Source of the DNA: Rhodospira trueperi
GTDB lineage: Bacteria > Pseudomonadota > Alphaproteobacteria > Rhodospirillales > Rhodospirillaceae
Direction: 5' to 3'
DNA: 64,000 nt
Assembly: GCF_900101965.1 (NCBI RefSeq)
Contig: NZ_FNAP01000007.1
Location: 124,001-188,000 of the forward strand
The notes under the pieces are model-generated. The model had not been told where the DNA came from and ran no database searches. It saw only the letters and a program-made list of their open reading frames with translations. Positions 8,850-21,627 of this stretch are shown here, in pieces (within the stretch, counting starts at the first letter, position 1; each line of letters begins with the position of its first letter). The position numbers were made by a program, and so were the translations under genes.

Positions 8850-9857
8850 ATGGGTAGCACTGGAAGCGTAAGTTCCTGGGACGAGGCATTGCTGACGGCG
8901 ATGATTCAATACCCCGTCCCGGTCATTCGCGGTCCCGAGGATATCCAGGTCCAGGTCGACAAGATCTGCAAGACGGTCGACAACACGAAGGCGGGCTACC
9001 CCGGCCTCGATCTCATCGTGTTCCCGGAATACTCGACGCAGGGTCTGAACACCAAGATCTGGACCTACGATGAAATGCTGCTGACTCTGGAAAGTCCGGA
9101 GATCGGGCGTTTCCGCGAGGCCTGCAAGCGAAACAGCGTCTGGGGCGTCTTCTCGCTGATGGAGCGCAACGAGGACCCCAAGAAGCCGCCCTACAACAGC
9201 GCCATCATCATCAACGCCGACGGCGACATCGCGCTGCACTACCGCAAGCTCCAGCCTTGGGTGCCGATCGAGCCGTGGTCGCCGGGCAACTACGGCATGC
9301 CGGTGTGCGACGGTCCGAAGGGCTCGAAGCTGGCCGTGTGCATCTGCCACGACGGCATGTTCCCCGAACTGGCGCGCGAGGCGGCGTACAAGGGCTGCAA
9401 CGTCTACATCCGCATTTCCGGGTACTCGACCCAGGTGAACGACCAGTGGATCTGGACCAACAAGTCCAACGCCTGGCAGAACCTGATGTACACCCTGGCC
9501 GTGAACCTGGCTGGCTATGACGAGGTCTTCTACTACTTCGGCGAAGGCACCGTCTGCAACTACGACGGCAATGTGATCCAGCAGGGCCACCGCAACCCGT
9601 GGGAAATCGTCACGGCGGAACTCTTCCCGCGGCTGGTCGACAAGGCCCGCGAGAACTGGGCCCTGGAAAACAACATCTTCAACCTCGGTTGCCGTGCCTA
9701 CGTCGGCAAGCCGGGCGGCGAGCGCGAGAACTACCTGACCTGGGTCCGCGATCTGGCCGAGGGCAAGTACAAGCTGCCCTGGGACGACAAGATCAAGATC
9801 CGCGACGGTTGGGAATACTACCCCGACGGTGTCAAGCTCGGCCCCATGCCGAAATGA
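8850..9857 (+). CDS. amiF: Formamidase AmiF
   Basis: The 335-residue protein is a nitrilase-superfamily aliphatic amidase that hydrolyses formamide to formate and ammonia in the cytoplasm. It resembles Helicobacter pylori AmiF along its whole length, including the opening [25 protein letters not shown] and [12 protein letters not shown]. The Glu60-Lys133-Cys166 catalytic triad is present at exactly the family positions (FPE, YRKL, CICHDG). ATG 8850 is chosen because GGAGGA lies six bases upstream and the N-terminus matches the family; the frame is open further upstream. It stands next to the sensor kinase/regulator pair and the urt transporter, so imported short amides or urea are probably the shared theme. 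A strong terminator follows. Confidence 0.95.
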   Translation: MGSTGSVSSWDEALLTAMIQYPVPVIRGPEDIQVQVDKICKTVDNTKAGYPGLDLIVFPEYSTQGLNTKIWTYDEMLLTLESPEIGRFREACKRNSVWGVFSLMERNEDPKKPPYNSAIIINADGDIALHYRKLQPWVPIEPWSPGNYGMPVCDGPKGSKLAVCICHDGMFPELAREAAYKGCNVYIRISGYSTQVNDQWIWTNKSNAWQNLMYTLAVNLAGYDEVFYYFGEGTVCNYDGNVIQQGHRNPWEIVTAELFPRLVDKARENWALENNIFNLGCRAYVGKPGGERENYLTWVRDLAEGKYKLPWDDKIKIRDGWEYYPDGVKLGPMPK

Positions 9858-9866
9858 CCCTTTCCG

Positions 9867-9894
9867 GCCTCCGGCGGTTCCAACCGCCGGAGGC
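9867..9894 (+). terminator. Rho-independent terminator after amiF
   Basis: A perfect 13-bp stem (GCCTCCGGCGGTT, 9867-9879, with its complement at 9882-9894) begins ten bases after the amiF stop and is followed by the T-rich run TTCCGTTCTTTC. It separates amiF from the convergent response-regulator gene and may act in both directions. Confidence 0.85.
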
Positions 9895-9918
9895 TTCCGT
9901 TCTTTCGAACCGGCTGCG

Positions 9919-10834
9919 TCAGATGGCCACCAGGCAGCTGACCGCGATGCCCACGGCGGCCGTCCGGTTCTCGACGCCGATCTTGGCGTAGACCTGCTCC
10001 AGATGCTTGTCGACGGTGCGCGGGCTGACCGACAGGATGGCGGCAATGTCGCGGTTGCTCTTGCCGCGCGCCAGCCACATCAGGACCTCCGCCTCGCGCC
10101 CGGTCAGAGACAGTCCCTCCCGCAGGCGGCGGCGGTCGCGATCCGGATCCGCCGTCACGAGCCGGAGCAGAAGCTCGTTGGGGCCGATGCGGTCGATGAA
10201 CGTCAGGCCCCATTGCCCGTGCAGCGCCGACGGCGGCAGATCGACCGGCGGCGGCACGGCCGCCGGGGACCCGTCGGCGTACGCGCACTCGGACAGCCAC
10301 CCCAGGCACGCATCGGGCAGCCGGCGGGAGCCGGGACCGCCGGCCAGAACCGAATCCAGCACGGCGGCGGCGCGCGGCGTCGCCCACAGCACCGTTCCCC
10401 CCGGCGTGACCGCCATCAGATGCCGCCCGGTGGCATCCAGGGCCACCCGCGCGCCGTTGGCCGTGCGGGCATTGGCCAGATGCACCCGGATGCGGGCGAT
10501 CAGTTCCTCCGGCACGATCGGCTTGGTGACGTAATCGACGCCGCCGGCCGACAATCCCTCAATGACGTGTTCGGTCTCCGTCAGGCCGGTCATGAACAGC
10601 ACCGGAACATGGTCCATGTCCCCGCGGGCCTTCATCGCGGCGCAGGTCTGGAACCCGTCCAGGCCCGGCATCACGGCGTCCATGAGGATCACGTCGGGAA
10701 CGACGCGGTCCAGAAGCGCCAGCGCGGACTCGCCATCCGTCGCGACCAGCACGCTCAGGCCGGCGTCCTCCAGGGCCTCGGTTAGAAAGCTGAGCGATCC
10801 GGGTGTGTCGTCCACGACAAGGACCAGATCGCGA

Positions 10835-10848
<14 letters not shown>
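9919..10848 (-). CDS. Response regulator, REC plus LuxR-type DNA-binding domain
   Basis: The 309-residue protein has a receiver domain at residues 7-125, with acidic pair Asp13-Asp14, phospho-acceptor Asp57 in VILMDAVMPG and Lys109 in VTKP. A PAS-like middle region and a C-terminal LuxR helix-turn-helix (LTGREAEVLMWLARGKSNRD to RTVDKHLEQVYAKIG, about 243-300) follow. Its start overlaps the end of the sensor kinase gene by 14 bases, so the two are translated together and are almost certainly cognate. The likely target is the urt/amiF cluster it is embedded in. A palindrome upstream of urtA is a candidate binding site. Confidence 0.9.
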
Positions 10849-14284
<3,436 letters not shown>

Positions 14285-14595
14285 GTCCCTATGACCTCGT
14301 CATGCCCGACAGACGGCCTCGGTCTGTCGACGAATGAATGCAAGTGACCGGACGTTCCCTCGCGCTTTCCGGAAAAACCCGGAAATGGTGCGCTATCCTT
14401 CTCCATTACCTGGAGTTTGCCGTTTCGTCGGCTGGATCTACCGCAGTCCACGCAATCACAACATACGCGGAACTGCGTATTTTGCTCCGCACAATAACAC
14501 ATCACGGTCATGGGCCATGGCATGGCTCGGCGGCACGCCGCCCGCCGCCATCCGATCGGCATCCGCTCCATACGCACAACGGGGAGAGCCCAGAC
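14285..14595. other. Divergent regulatory region between the sensor kinase and urtA
   Basis: These 311 bases separate two divergent transcription units and must hold both promoters. The stretch 14440-14510 is noticeably AT-richer than its surroundings and contains the palindrome described separately. I looked for a sigma-54 type -24/-12 element (TGGCAC-N5-TTGC) and saw none. An open frame runs through from 14338 in phase with urtA but has no ribosome-binding site or signal for its own start. Confidence 0.5.
14463..14480. promoter_or_regulatory. Candidate operator palindrome upstream of urtA
   Basis: ATACGC and GCGTAT form a perfect inverted repeat with a six-base spacer (GGAACT), in the AT-rich part of the divergent region, about 115 bases before the urtA start. 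Size and symmetry suit a LuxR/NarL-type response regulator dimer, and such a regulator is encoded next door. No second copy was found elsewhere in the window, so the assignment is an inference. Confidence 0.4.
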
Positions 14596-15903
14596 ATGAC
14601 CGACACGAACACCCGGCCCGTCCGCCGGAGCCTCCAAGTCCATCCGGACCAGCCGGCCTCCATGGAGCGCCGCAAGCTTCTGGGTGGTGCCCTCGGCCTG
14701 GCCGCCCTGCCGCTGGCGGCCTCCCTGCTGCCGTCTCGCGCTTTCGCGCAGGCGCCGCTCACCAGCGCGGTGAACACCACCGGCCTAGCCGTCACCGACA
14801 GCACTGTGAAGGTCGGCATCCTGCACTCGATCACCGGAACCATGGCCATCTCCGAGACCGGTTCGGTGCAGGCGGAAAAGCTGGCCATCGACCAGATCAA
14901 CGCCGCGGGCGGGGTGCTGGGTCGCAAGATCGAGTTCGTGCAGGAGGACGGGGCCAGTGACTGGCCGACCTTCGCCGAGAAGGCCAGGAAGCTGCTGGTG
15001 GAAGACAAGGTGGCGTCCGTGTTCGGCTGCTGGACCTCGGCGTCGCGCAAGGCCGTGCTGCCGGTCTTCGAGCAGTACAACGGTATGCTCTACTACCCGA
15101 CCTTCTACGAGGGCCTGGAGCAGTCGCCGAACGTCATCTACACCGGCCAGGAGGCGACTCAGCAGATTCTGGCGGGGATCGACTGGGTGGTGAAGGAGAA
15201 GGGCGCGAAGAGCTTCTACCTGATCGGGTCCGACTACATCTGGCCGCGCACCTCCAACAAGATCGCGCGCCGGCACATCGAGAAGCAGGGTCTGTCGGTT
15301 GTCGGCGAGGATTACTTCCCGCTCGGCCACACCCAGTTCAACTCGGTCATCAACAAGATCAAGCTGAAGAAGCCCGACGTCATCTATGCCATCGTCGTCG
15401 GTGGCTCCAATGTCGCCTTCTATAAGCAGCTGAAGGCGGCCGGCATCGACATGACCCAGGAACACCCGCTCCTGCTCACCATTTCGGTGACCGAGGACGA
15501 AATCCGGGGCATCGGCGGCGAAAACATCGAGGGCGCCTACGCCGCCATGAAGTACTTCCAGTCGCTGGACAATGAGAACAACAAGGCCTTCGTCGCCAAC
15601 TTCAAGGAGATGTGGGGCGACGACATGGTCATCGGCGACGTCACCCAGGCCGCCTATCTGGGTGCGTGGCTGTGGAAGGCGGCGGTCGAAAAGGCCGGCA
15701 GTTTCGACATCGACAAGGTGCGTGAGGCCTCTCCGGGCATCGAACTGACCACGGCCCCCGAAGGCTACGTGCGGATCCACGAGAACCACCACCTGTGGAG
15801 CAAGACGCGCATCGGTCACGCCAAGGCCGACGGCCAGTACGAGGTGGTTTACGAGACCGCCGACCTAATGGAGCCCAACCCGTTCCCCGAGGGCTACCAA
15901 TAA
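14596..15903 (+). CDS. urtA: Urea/short-chain amide ABC transporter substrate-binding protein
   Basis: The 435-residue precursor has a twin-arginine-type signal (ERRKLLGGALGLAALPLAAS, ending SRAFAQ) and a mature type I periplasmic binding fold. Family landmarks are VKVGILHSITGTMAISE, KIEFVQEDGASDWPTF, SVFGCWTSASRKAVLP and MLYYPTFYEGLEQSPN, the last being typical of the UrtA/FmdD group that binds urea or short amides. ATG 14596 is chosen because it follows GGGGAGAG and gives a normal signal peptide. It is the first gene of urtABCDE. The neighbouring formamidase suggests that formamide or another short amide may be a substrate as well as urea. Confidence 0.92.
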   Translation: MTDTNTRPVRRSLQVHPDQPASMERRKLLGGALGLAALPLAASLLPSRAFAQAPLTSAVNTTGLAVTDSTVKVGILHSITGTMAISETGSVQAEKLAIDQINAAGGVLGRKIEFVQEDGASDWPTFAEKARKLLVEDKVASVFGCWTSASRKAVLPVFEQYNGMLYYPTFYEGLEQSPNVIYTGQEATQQILAGIDWVVKEKGAKSFYLIGSDYIWPRTSNKIARRHIEKQGLSVVGEDYFPLGHTQFNSVINKIKLKKPDVIYAIVVGGSNVAFYKQLKAAGIDMTQEHPLLLTISVTEDEIRGIGGENIEGAYAAMKYFQSLDNENNKAFVANFKEMWGDDMVIGDVTQAAYLGAWLWKAAVEKAGSFDIDKVREASPGIELTTAPEGYVRIHENHHLWSKTRIGHAKADGQYEVVYETADLMEPNPFPEGYQ

Positions 15904-16018
15904 ACCGCCAATCTGCGGGTGGTCGGGGAGGAGCGTGCTCCTCCCCGCGCCCCCGGTCCCGGTCCACGATCCTTTTCATCGTCCCCGAATCCCTCGTCCG
16001 CCGCGAAGGAGCGAGACC
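15904..16018 (+). other. urtA-urtB intercistronic region with a strong hairpin
   Basis: The 115-base gap contains a perfect 11-bp stem: 15924-15934 (CGGGGAGGAGC) pairs with 15937-15947. There is no following T run, so it is not a simple terminator. Placed directly after a periplasmic binding-protein gene, such a stem usually protects the upstream message from 3' decay and so makes the binding protein more abundant than the membrane subunits. Confidence 0.6.
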
Positions 16019-16945
16019 ATGTTCGACGGCTACACCATGGGTGAAATCGGCGCGATCTTCGCCATGCAGGGGTTCGCCGGCCTCATCCTCTTCTCCGTGT
16101 TCGTGCTGATGGCACTCGGCCTGGCGATTATCTTCGGCCAGATGGGCGTCATCAACATGGCGCACGGCGAGTTCATGATCCTGGGCGCCTACGTCACCTA
16201 TCTGTGCTCAAACTTCTTCGCCGACTACATCCCCGCCCTGTTCGGCATCTACTTCTTTGTCGCCATGTTTCTGGCCTTTCTGGCCGCCGGAGCCCTGGGC
16301 GCGCTGGTCGAGTGGGCGATGATCCGACACCTCTACCGGCGCCCGCTGGATACCCTGCTGGCGACCTGGGGCCTCAGCCTCATCCTGCAGCAGACCTACC
16401 GGTCGATCTTCGGGGCCCGCGAGGTCGGCGTCACCCTGCCGGACTGGCTGATGGGCTCGTTCGCCCTGACCGACATCATCGACGTGCAGATCAACGGCCT
16501 GTTCGTCATGGGCCTGACCCTGCTCATCACCGTCGGCGTCGGCCTGCTGATGTTCAAGGCCCGCTTCGGCCGCCAGGTCCGCGCCGTGATGCAGAACCGC
16601 ATGATGGCGGGCGCCGTGGGCATCGACACCGAGAAGGTGGACCGCAAGACCTTCGCGCTCGGCTGCGGCATCGCCGGTGTCGCCGGCAGCGCCTTCACCA
16701 TGATCGGCTCGACTGGGCCGACCGCGGGCCAGCTCTACATCGTCGACACCTTCCTGGTGGTGGTCTTCGGCGGCGCCCAGAGCCTGCTCGGCACCATCGC
16801 CTCGGCCTTCACCATCTCCCAGTCTCAGTCGGCGATGGAGTTCTTCCTGTCCGGCTCGATGGCCAAGGTCCTGACCCTGCTCACCGTGGTCGGCATCCTG
16901 ATGCTGCGCCCGCAGGGCCTGTTCTCCCTCAAAGTCCGCCGCTGA
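16019..16945 (+). CDS. urtB: Urea/amide ABC transporter permease UrtB
   Basis: The 308-residue integral membrane protein is of the LivH type, with about eight hydrophobic helices. It carries the family segments MALGLAIIFGQMGVINMAHGE near the N-terminus and VVVFGGAQSLLGTIASAFT near residue 250, and RPQGLFS at the end. The start at 16019 follows GAAGGAGC. It forms the inner-membrane channel together with UrtC, whose gene starts 11 bases after its stop. Confidence 0.92.
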   Translation: MFDGYTMGEIGAIFAMQGFAGLILFSVFVLMALGLAIIFGQMGVINMAHGEFMILGAYVTYLCSNFFADYIPALFGIYFFVAMFLAFLAAGALGALVEWAMIRHLYRRPLDTLLATWGLSLILQQTYRSIFGAREVGVTLPDWLMGSFALTDIIDVQINGLFVMGLTLLITVGVGLLMFKARFGRQVRAVMQNRMMAGAVGIDTEKVDRKTFALGCGIAGVAGSAFTMIGSTGPTAGQLYIVDTFLVVVFGGAQSLLGTIASAFTISQSQSAMEFFLSGSMAKVLTLLTVVGILMLRPQGLFSLKVRR

Positions 16946-16956
16946 GGAGCCCCGTG

Positions 16957-18078
16957 ATGGCGCGTATTCTCAACATGGACCGCACCCAGCTCCTGGGGTT
17001 CGTCCTTCTCGCCGCCCTGGTTTTCCTGGTCCTGCCGCTGGCGCTGGATGCCTTCAGGCTGAACATGGTGGGCAAGTACCTGACGTACGCGTTCGTCGCC
17101 GTCGGGCTGGTCCTCTGCTGGGGCTACGGGGGCATCCTGAGCCTGGGCCAGGGCGTGTTCTTCGGGCTCGGCGGCTACTGCATGGCCATGTTCCTGAAGC
17201 TGGAGGCCTCGACGCCCGAGGCCACGGCCATTCAGTCCACGCCCGGCATTCCCGACTTCATGGATTGGAACCAGGTCACGGCGCTGCCGTGGTTCTGGGA
17301 GCCGTTCCACAATCTTGCCTTCACCCTGTTCGCCGTGATCGCGGTGCCGGTGGCGTTCGCCTTCATCATCGGCGTCGCCATGTTCAAGCGGCGCGTCGGC
17401 GGGGTCTACTTCGCCATCATCACCCAGGCCGTCGCCGCCATCCTGTCCATCCTGATCATCGGCCAGCAGGGTTACACCGGCGGGGTCAACGGCATCACCG
17501 ACCTGCGCACGCTGCTCGGCTGGGACATCCGCACCGACAGCGCGCGCACCATCCTCTACTTCGTCAATGGCGGGCTTCTGTTCGTCTGCCTGTTCATCGC
17601 CGCCTGGATCAAGAGCACCAAGTTCGGCCGCATCCTGGTCGCCATGCGCGGCCGCGAAGACCGCGTGCGGTTTTCCGGCTACGACGTGTCGGCCTTCAAG
17701 ATCTTCGTCTTCTGTGTCGCCGCCGGCATGGCGGCCGTGGGCGGGGCCATGTTCACCCTGCAGGTGGGGTTCATGTCGCCGACCTTCGTCGGCATCGTGC
17801 CGTCCATCGAGATGGTGATCTTCTGCGCCGTCGGCGGGCGCCTGTCCATCCTGGGCGCGGTCTACGGCACCCTGCTTGTCAACTGGGGCAAGACGACCTT
17901 TTCCGAGACCTTCCCCGAGCTTTGGCTGTTCGCCATGGGGGCCGTGTTCATCGGGGTCGTGCTGGCGTTCCCCAACGGGCTGGCCGGATTGTGGACCGAC
18001 CATGTGGCGCCGCGCCTGCCGCGCCGGCTGGGCGGACGCCCGCGGCCGGAGGCGGCGCAGCCCGCACCGGCGGAATAG
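16957..18078 (+). CDS. urtC: Urea/amide ABC transporter permease UrtC
   Basis: The 373-residue protein is of the LivM type. Hydrophobic helices begin at residue 11, with the signature GYGGILSLGQGVFFGLGGYCMAM near residue 50, GQQGYTGGVNGITDL near 165 and SIEMVIFCAVGGRLSILGAV near 285. The C-terminal tail is Pro/Arg-rich and cytoplasmic. ATG 16957 is used; an upstream GTG three bases earlier is also possible and differs by one residue. It follows urtB closely with GGAG upstream. Confidence 0.92.
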   Translation: MARILNMDRTQLLGFVLLAALVFLVLPLALDAFRLNMVGKYLTYAFVAVGLVLCWGYGGILSLGQGVFFGLGGYCMAMFLKLEASTPEATAIQSTPGIPDFMDWNQVTALPWFWEPFHNLAFTLFAVIAVPVAFAFIIGVAMFKRRVGGVYFAIITQAVAAILSILIIGQQGYTGGVNGITDLRTLLGWDIRTDSARTILYFVNGGLLFVCLFIAAWIKSTKFGRILVAMRGREDRVRFSGYDVSAFKIFVFCVAAGMAAVGGAMFTLQVGFMSPTFVGIVPSIEMVIFCAVGGRLSILGAVYGTLLVNWGKTTFSETFPELWLFAMGAVFIGVVLAFPNGLAGLWTDHVAPRLPRRLGGRPRPEAAQPAPAE

Positions 18079-18096
18079 GGAGAGGGAGACAACGCC

Positions 18097-18843
<747 letters not shown>

Positions 18844-18884
18844 CGGGGCCACTGAACCGGCCACTGAAGACGAAGGATCCCGCC

Positions 18885-19574
18885 ATGCTTTCCCTTTCCA
18901 ACCTGCACGTCGCCTACGGCCAGAGCGAGATCCTGCACGGTCTGGATTTCTCGGTCGCCCCCCGGGAGATTGTCGCCATCATGGGCCGCAACGGCATGGG
19001 CAAGACGACGCTCATGAAGTCCCTGATGGGCGTCGTCGGCGCCTCCGCCGGCGACATCAGGCTGGGCGAGACGTCCGTCACGGGCCTGAAGAGTCACGAA
19101 CGGGTCGCCGCCGGCTTGGCCTACGTGCCCCAGGGCCGCATGATCTTCTCCACCATGACGGTCCAGGAGAACATCGAAACCGGTCTGACGGTCACCGGCG
19201 AGACGAGGGTCCCCGACGATATTTACGACCTGTTCCCGGTGCTTCTCGAGATGCGCAAACGGCGGGGCGGAAATCTGTCCGGCGGTCAGCAGCAGCAGCT
19301 GGCGGTCGCCCGCGCCCTGGTCAGCCGGCCCAAGGTGTTGCTGCTCGACGAACCCACCGAGGGCATCCAGCCTTCGATCATCAAGGACATGGCCCGCACG
19401 CTGCGCCGCATCCGTGACGAAAAAGGGCTCAGCATCGTGGTTTCCGAACAGGTACTGAGCTTCGCCCTGGACATCGCCGACCGCGTGCTGGTGCTGGAAA
19501 ACGGGCGCCTTGTCCACGAGAGCCCGCGGGCCGGGATCGACGAGGAGAAGATTGCCCGCTTTCTGTCGGTGTAG
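18885..19574 (+). CDS. urtE: Urea/amide ABC transporter ATP-binding protein UrtE
   Basis: The 229-residue ATPase is of the LivF type. It has Walker A GRNGMGKT (about 38-45), signature LSGGQQQQLAVARAL, Walker B VLLLDEPTEGIQPS and a conserved SEQ in place of the H-loop context (VVSEQVLSF). It is the last gene of the urt operon. No convincing terminator was seen directly after it. Confidence 0.93.
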   Translation: MLSLSNLHVAYGQSEILHGLDFSVAPREIVAIMGRNGMGKTTLMKSLMGVVGASAGDIRLGETSVTGLKSHERVAAGLAYVPQGRMIFSTMTVQENIETGLTVTGETRVPDDIYDLFPVLLEMRKRRGGNLSGGQQQQLAVARALVSRPKVLLLDEPTEGIQPSIIKDMARTLRRIRDEKGLSIVVSEQVLSFALDIADRVLVLENGRLVHESPRAGIDEEKIARFLSV

Positions 19575-19750
19575 GGCGTGTGTGGACGCCCCTTGGAAGG
19601 CAAGCCTTTCTTTGGTCAGGGCTGGCATGTGGTCAGGTGCGGTCGTGTGTCCGGCCTGGTGATGCGGCTGGTCATGCGCTGCGGGCCCGTATGGAGATGC
19701 GCGGATCAGGTCCAAATCGGATTTGCGGGCTGTGTGCCCATCGGTCCTAA

Positions 19751-19957
19751 TTGGTCCGTCTGACCGCGCGCCATGTGCGGCGGCTGCTGTCCGACCTGAC
19801 CGTGCGCGGGGAACTGGCTTTGGTGGGCCGGCGACCGGGTGGGGGGTCCCGCTGCCGGATCGCGCTTCAACCCACGCCACGGAGCAGATCGGAAACGTCC
19901 CCTGGGGGTGACATGAAGGACAGGGGAGGGGGTGACACCCACGACAGGGGGGGATGA
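19751..19957 (+). pseudogene. Helix-turn-helix fragment, probably frameshifted into the next frame
   Basis: The frame has no ATG start (it opens at a TTG just after an in-frame stop) and reads LTARHVRRLLSDLTVRGELA followed by LVGRRPGGGSRCRI. This is the recognition helix and wing of a winged HTH as found in plasmid or phage replication and regulatory proteins. It ends at a stop just after a run of seven G (19947-19953). The adjoining frame continues with a similar Gly/Arg/Ser-rich sequence, so one gene has probably been split by a one-base slip in this homopolymer. The N-terminal part of the gene is missing. Confidence 0.4.
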
Positions 19958-20571
19958 CATCCATGTCACCCAACCCGTCAGGGAACCGTCAGAGAGGGGG
20001 GACGTCATCATCCTCTGAGGCAGAGCGTTCCGAAGGCAAAACGGAAGACGATGAGGCCTCCCCATCGAAATTGAGCGCGGATGTTGCCGCCATTCTGGCT
20101 GCCGCCATTCTGGCTGCCGCCCACGCCGGGCTGGCCGCCGGGGGCGTATCCTTGTCGCGTCGGGCCGCGCCGCGTGATGTGGACGCGGTCCGGGCCTGGA
20201 TCAACGCCGGGGCCACGCCCTCCCTGGTCCGGCTTGTGGGGCGGTTGGTGGCGCACCGCGTTGCGCATGCCGGGCTGGAGGCGCCGCGCTCCCTGGTTTA
20301 CCTGGACCGGGCCGTCCGCGAGGCCCTGGCGGGCTCCGACGGCACGCCGGATGATGGCGACCGGTTGGCCTCGCTGATTGACGCCGCCATGGATGGCCTG
20401 ACGCGGGGCGGGGCTCGCTCAGCCGCCCGGGCCGGTGGACGTGGTGCGCGCCCGCGCATGGCTCCGGAACGGCGCCACGCCCCCCATGACGACGGCCGCG
20501 CCGTGCCGCTGGATATGCGGCGGCGCGTGCTGACCACGACTGACCGGGGGCGGGCACTTTCGGTGGACTGA
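19954..20571 (+). CDS. Hypothetical protein, probably the 3' part of a broken gene
   Basis: This 205-residue frame has a polar Ser/Glu-rich start (residues 1-40), an Ala-rich helical middle and a basic end (RAGGRGARPRMAPERRH). I recognise no family. The region 45-140 is predicted helical by eye and includes DVDAVRAWINAGATPSLVRL. It starts at the end of the G run that closes the HTH frame before it, so the two may be one accessory-element gene. It lies between the urt operon and tRNA-Arg, a typical place for element remnants. No ribosome-binding site supports independent expression. Confidence 0.35.
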   Translation: MTSMSPNPSGNRQRGGTSSSSEAERSEGKTEDDEASPSKLSADVAAILAAAILAAAHAGLAAGGVSLSRRAAPRDVDAVRAWINAGATPSLVRLVGRLVAHRVAHAGLEAPRSLVYLDRAVREALAGSDGTPDDGDRLASLIDAAMDGLTRGGARSAARAGGRGARPRMAPERRHAPHDDGRAVPLDMRRRVLTTTDRGRALSVD

Positions 20572-20721
20572 ACTGGCCCCGGTCGTTCGGACAGGTCCGA
20601 TGGGTTCTTAAGCTCTGAAGGGCTCCCTGCGTCCACGTCCACCGTCGCAGAGGCTTGTTCTTGCGGGCGGTCGGGGTCACGCCCTGCACGGACCGTTACC
20701 CATGTGTTAGCCAGAATCGAA

Positions 20722-20745
20722 AACGGCGGCCCGAAGGCCGCCGTT
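20722..20745 (-). terminator. Terminator of the tRNA-Arg transcript
   Basis: A perfect 10-bp stem (AACGGCGGCC, 20722-20731, with its complement at 20736-20745) encloses a four-base loop. On the minus strand the loop reads TTCG and the stem is followed by TTTTCGATTCT. This is a classic UUCG-loop terminator located about 25 bases beyond the tRNA 3' end. Confidence 0.85.
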
Positions 20746-20770
20746 GCGAGACGTAAATGTCTGAAAATAA

Positions 20771-20847
20771 TGGCGCGCCCGAGAAGATTCGAACTCCTAA
20801 CCTTCTGATCCGTAGTCAGATGCTCTATCCAGTTGAGCTACGGGCGC
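20771..20847 (-). tRNA. tRNA-Arg, anticodon ACG
   Basis: Read on the minus strand, 20847 to 20771 folds as a full cloverleaf. The acceptor is GCGCCCG with CGGGCGC, the D arm is GCTC-N-GAGC, and the anticodon stem TCTGA/TCAGA encloses the loop CTACGGA (anticodon ACG, read as ICG after deamination). The T arm contains TTCGAAT. The discriminator G and CCA end are encoded. It reads the CGU/CGC/CGA arginine codons. Confidence 0.97.
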
Positions 20848-21083
20848 TCTGGGGTCCGGGCCCACCTGGGGCCGTTCGAGCCGCATTTCCCGTCGCGTTG
20901 CCGGGGCGTTACGGCTTCCCGTCGTCGCGGGAGGGCGTTTCATACAGAAATCGGGCCCCCCATGCAAGACCGAAGTACAGCCTGAAGCGCGGGTAGATGA
21001 CAGCCCACTCCCCCAGCCGAGACGGGACGCCGAGGGGGCAGAGACGAACGCGACCGCGCTGCGTCGGGCGTGGTCCCGTCATC

Positions 21084-21355
21084 GACAGCAAATCCCGAGC
21101 GATCCGAAACGGATTGCGACGACGATTTGCTCCCGGATTGACAGCAAATCCCGAGCGATCCGAAACGGATTGCGACGACGATTTGCTCCCGGATTGACAG
21201 CAAATCCCGAGCGATCCGAAACGGATTGCGACGACGATTTGCTCCCGGATTGACAGCAAATCCCGAGCGATCCGAAACGGATTGCGACGACGATTTGCTC
21301 CCGGATTGACAGCAAATCCCGAGCGATCCGAAACGGATTGCGACGACGATTTGCT
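21084..21355. repeat. Five tandem copies of a 56-bp palindromic (REP-like) unit
   Basis: Units start at 21084, 21140, 21196, 21252 and 21308 and appear identical, the last truncated after TTTGCT. Within each unit GCAAATC pairs with GATTTGC, and inside it GCGATCCG pairs with CGGATTGC around the loop AAA (one G-T pair), so each unit can fold as a hairpin. There are no spacers, so it is not a CRISPR. A single related copy lies at 28980-29014. Confidence 0.95.
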
Positions 21356-21372
21356 TCAATGACAAATGGCGA

Positions 21373-21410
21373 GGGCGCGTTGGGTGAAACAGATCTCACC
21401 CAACGCGCCC
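21373..21410 (-). terminator. Terminator of the cold-shock gene
   Basis: A perfect 15-bp stem (21373-21387 with 21396-21410) with an 8-base loop lies eight bases after the stop of the cold-shock gene. On the minus strand a moderately T-rich tract follows (CATTTGTCATT). Stem length and position make it the probable transcript end. Confidence 0.8.
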
Positions 21411-21417
21411 TGAGCAC

Positions 21418-21627
21418 TTAGGCCAACTGCAGGTTGACGGCGGACGATTTACCGCGCTTCTGATCAACCTCGATCTCGTAGCTGATGCGCTGCCCGTCCG
21501 ACAGGCCGTGCAGGCCGGCGCGCTCGACGGCGCTGATGTGGACGAAGACGTCGGCGCCGCCGCCATCAGGCGCGATGAAGCCGTAACCCTTGGTGCTGTT
21601 GAACCATTTGACCGAACCCGTATTCAC
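21418..21627 (-). CDS. Cold-shock protein (CspA family)
   Basis: The 69-residue single cold-shock domain binds single-stranded RNA and DNA. RNP1 (KGYGFI) and RNP2 (VFVHIS) motifs are present after the usual opening VKWFN. The start is a GTG at 21627, supported by AAGGAGA eight bases upstream and by family length; the frame remains open far upstream without similarity. The 432-base gap upstream leaves room for the long structured leader that is usual in this family. Confidence 0.92.
   Translation of the reverse strand: MNTGSVKWFNSTKGYGFIAPDGGGADVFVHISAVERAGLHGLSDGQRISYEIEVDQKRGKSSAVNLQLA

Noticed and set aside
8554-8889. 111-residue minus-strand frame upstream of amiF
   Set aside because: It has no family resemblance, overlaps the amiF start and ribosome-binding site, and is probably chance.
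14285-14595. Sigma-54 (NtrC-type) promoter for urtA
   Set aside because: No TGGCAC-N5-TTGC element was found on either strand of the divergent region.
21084-21355. CRISPR array
   Set aside because: The repeats are contiguous 56-bp units with no variable spacers, each is palindromic, and there are no cas genes.
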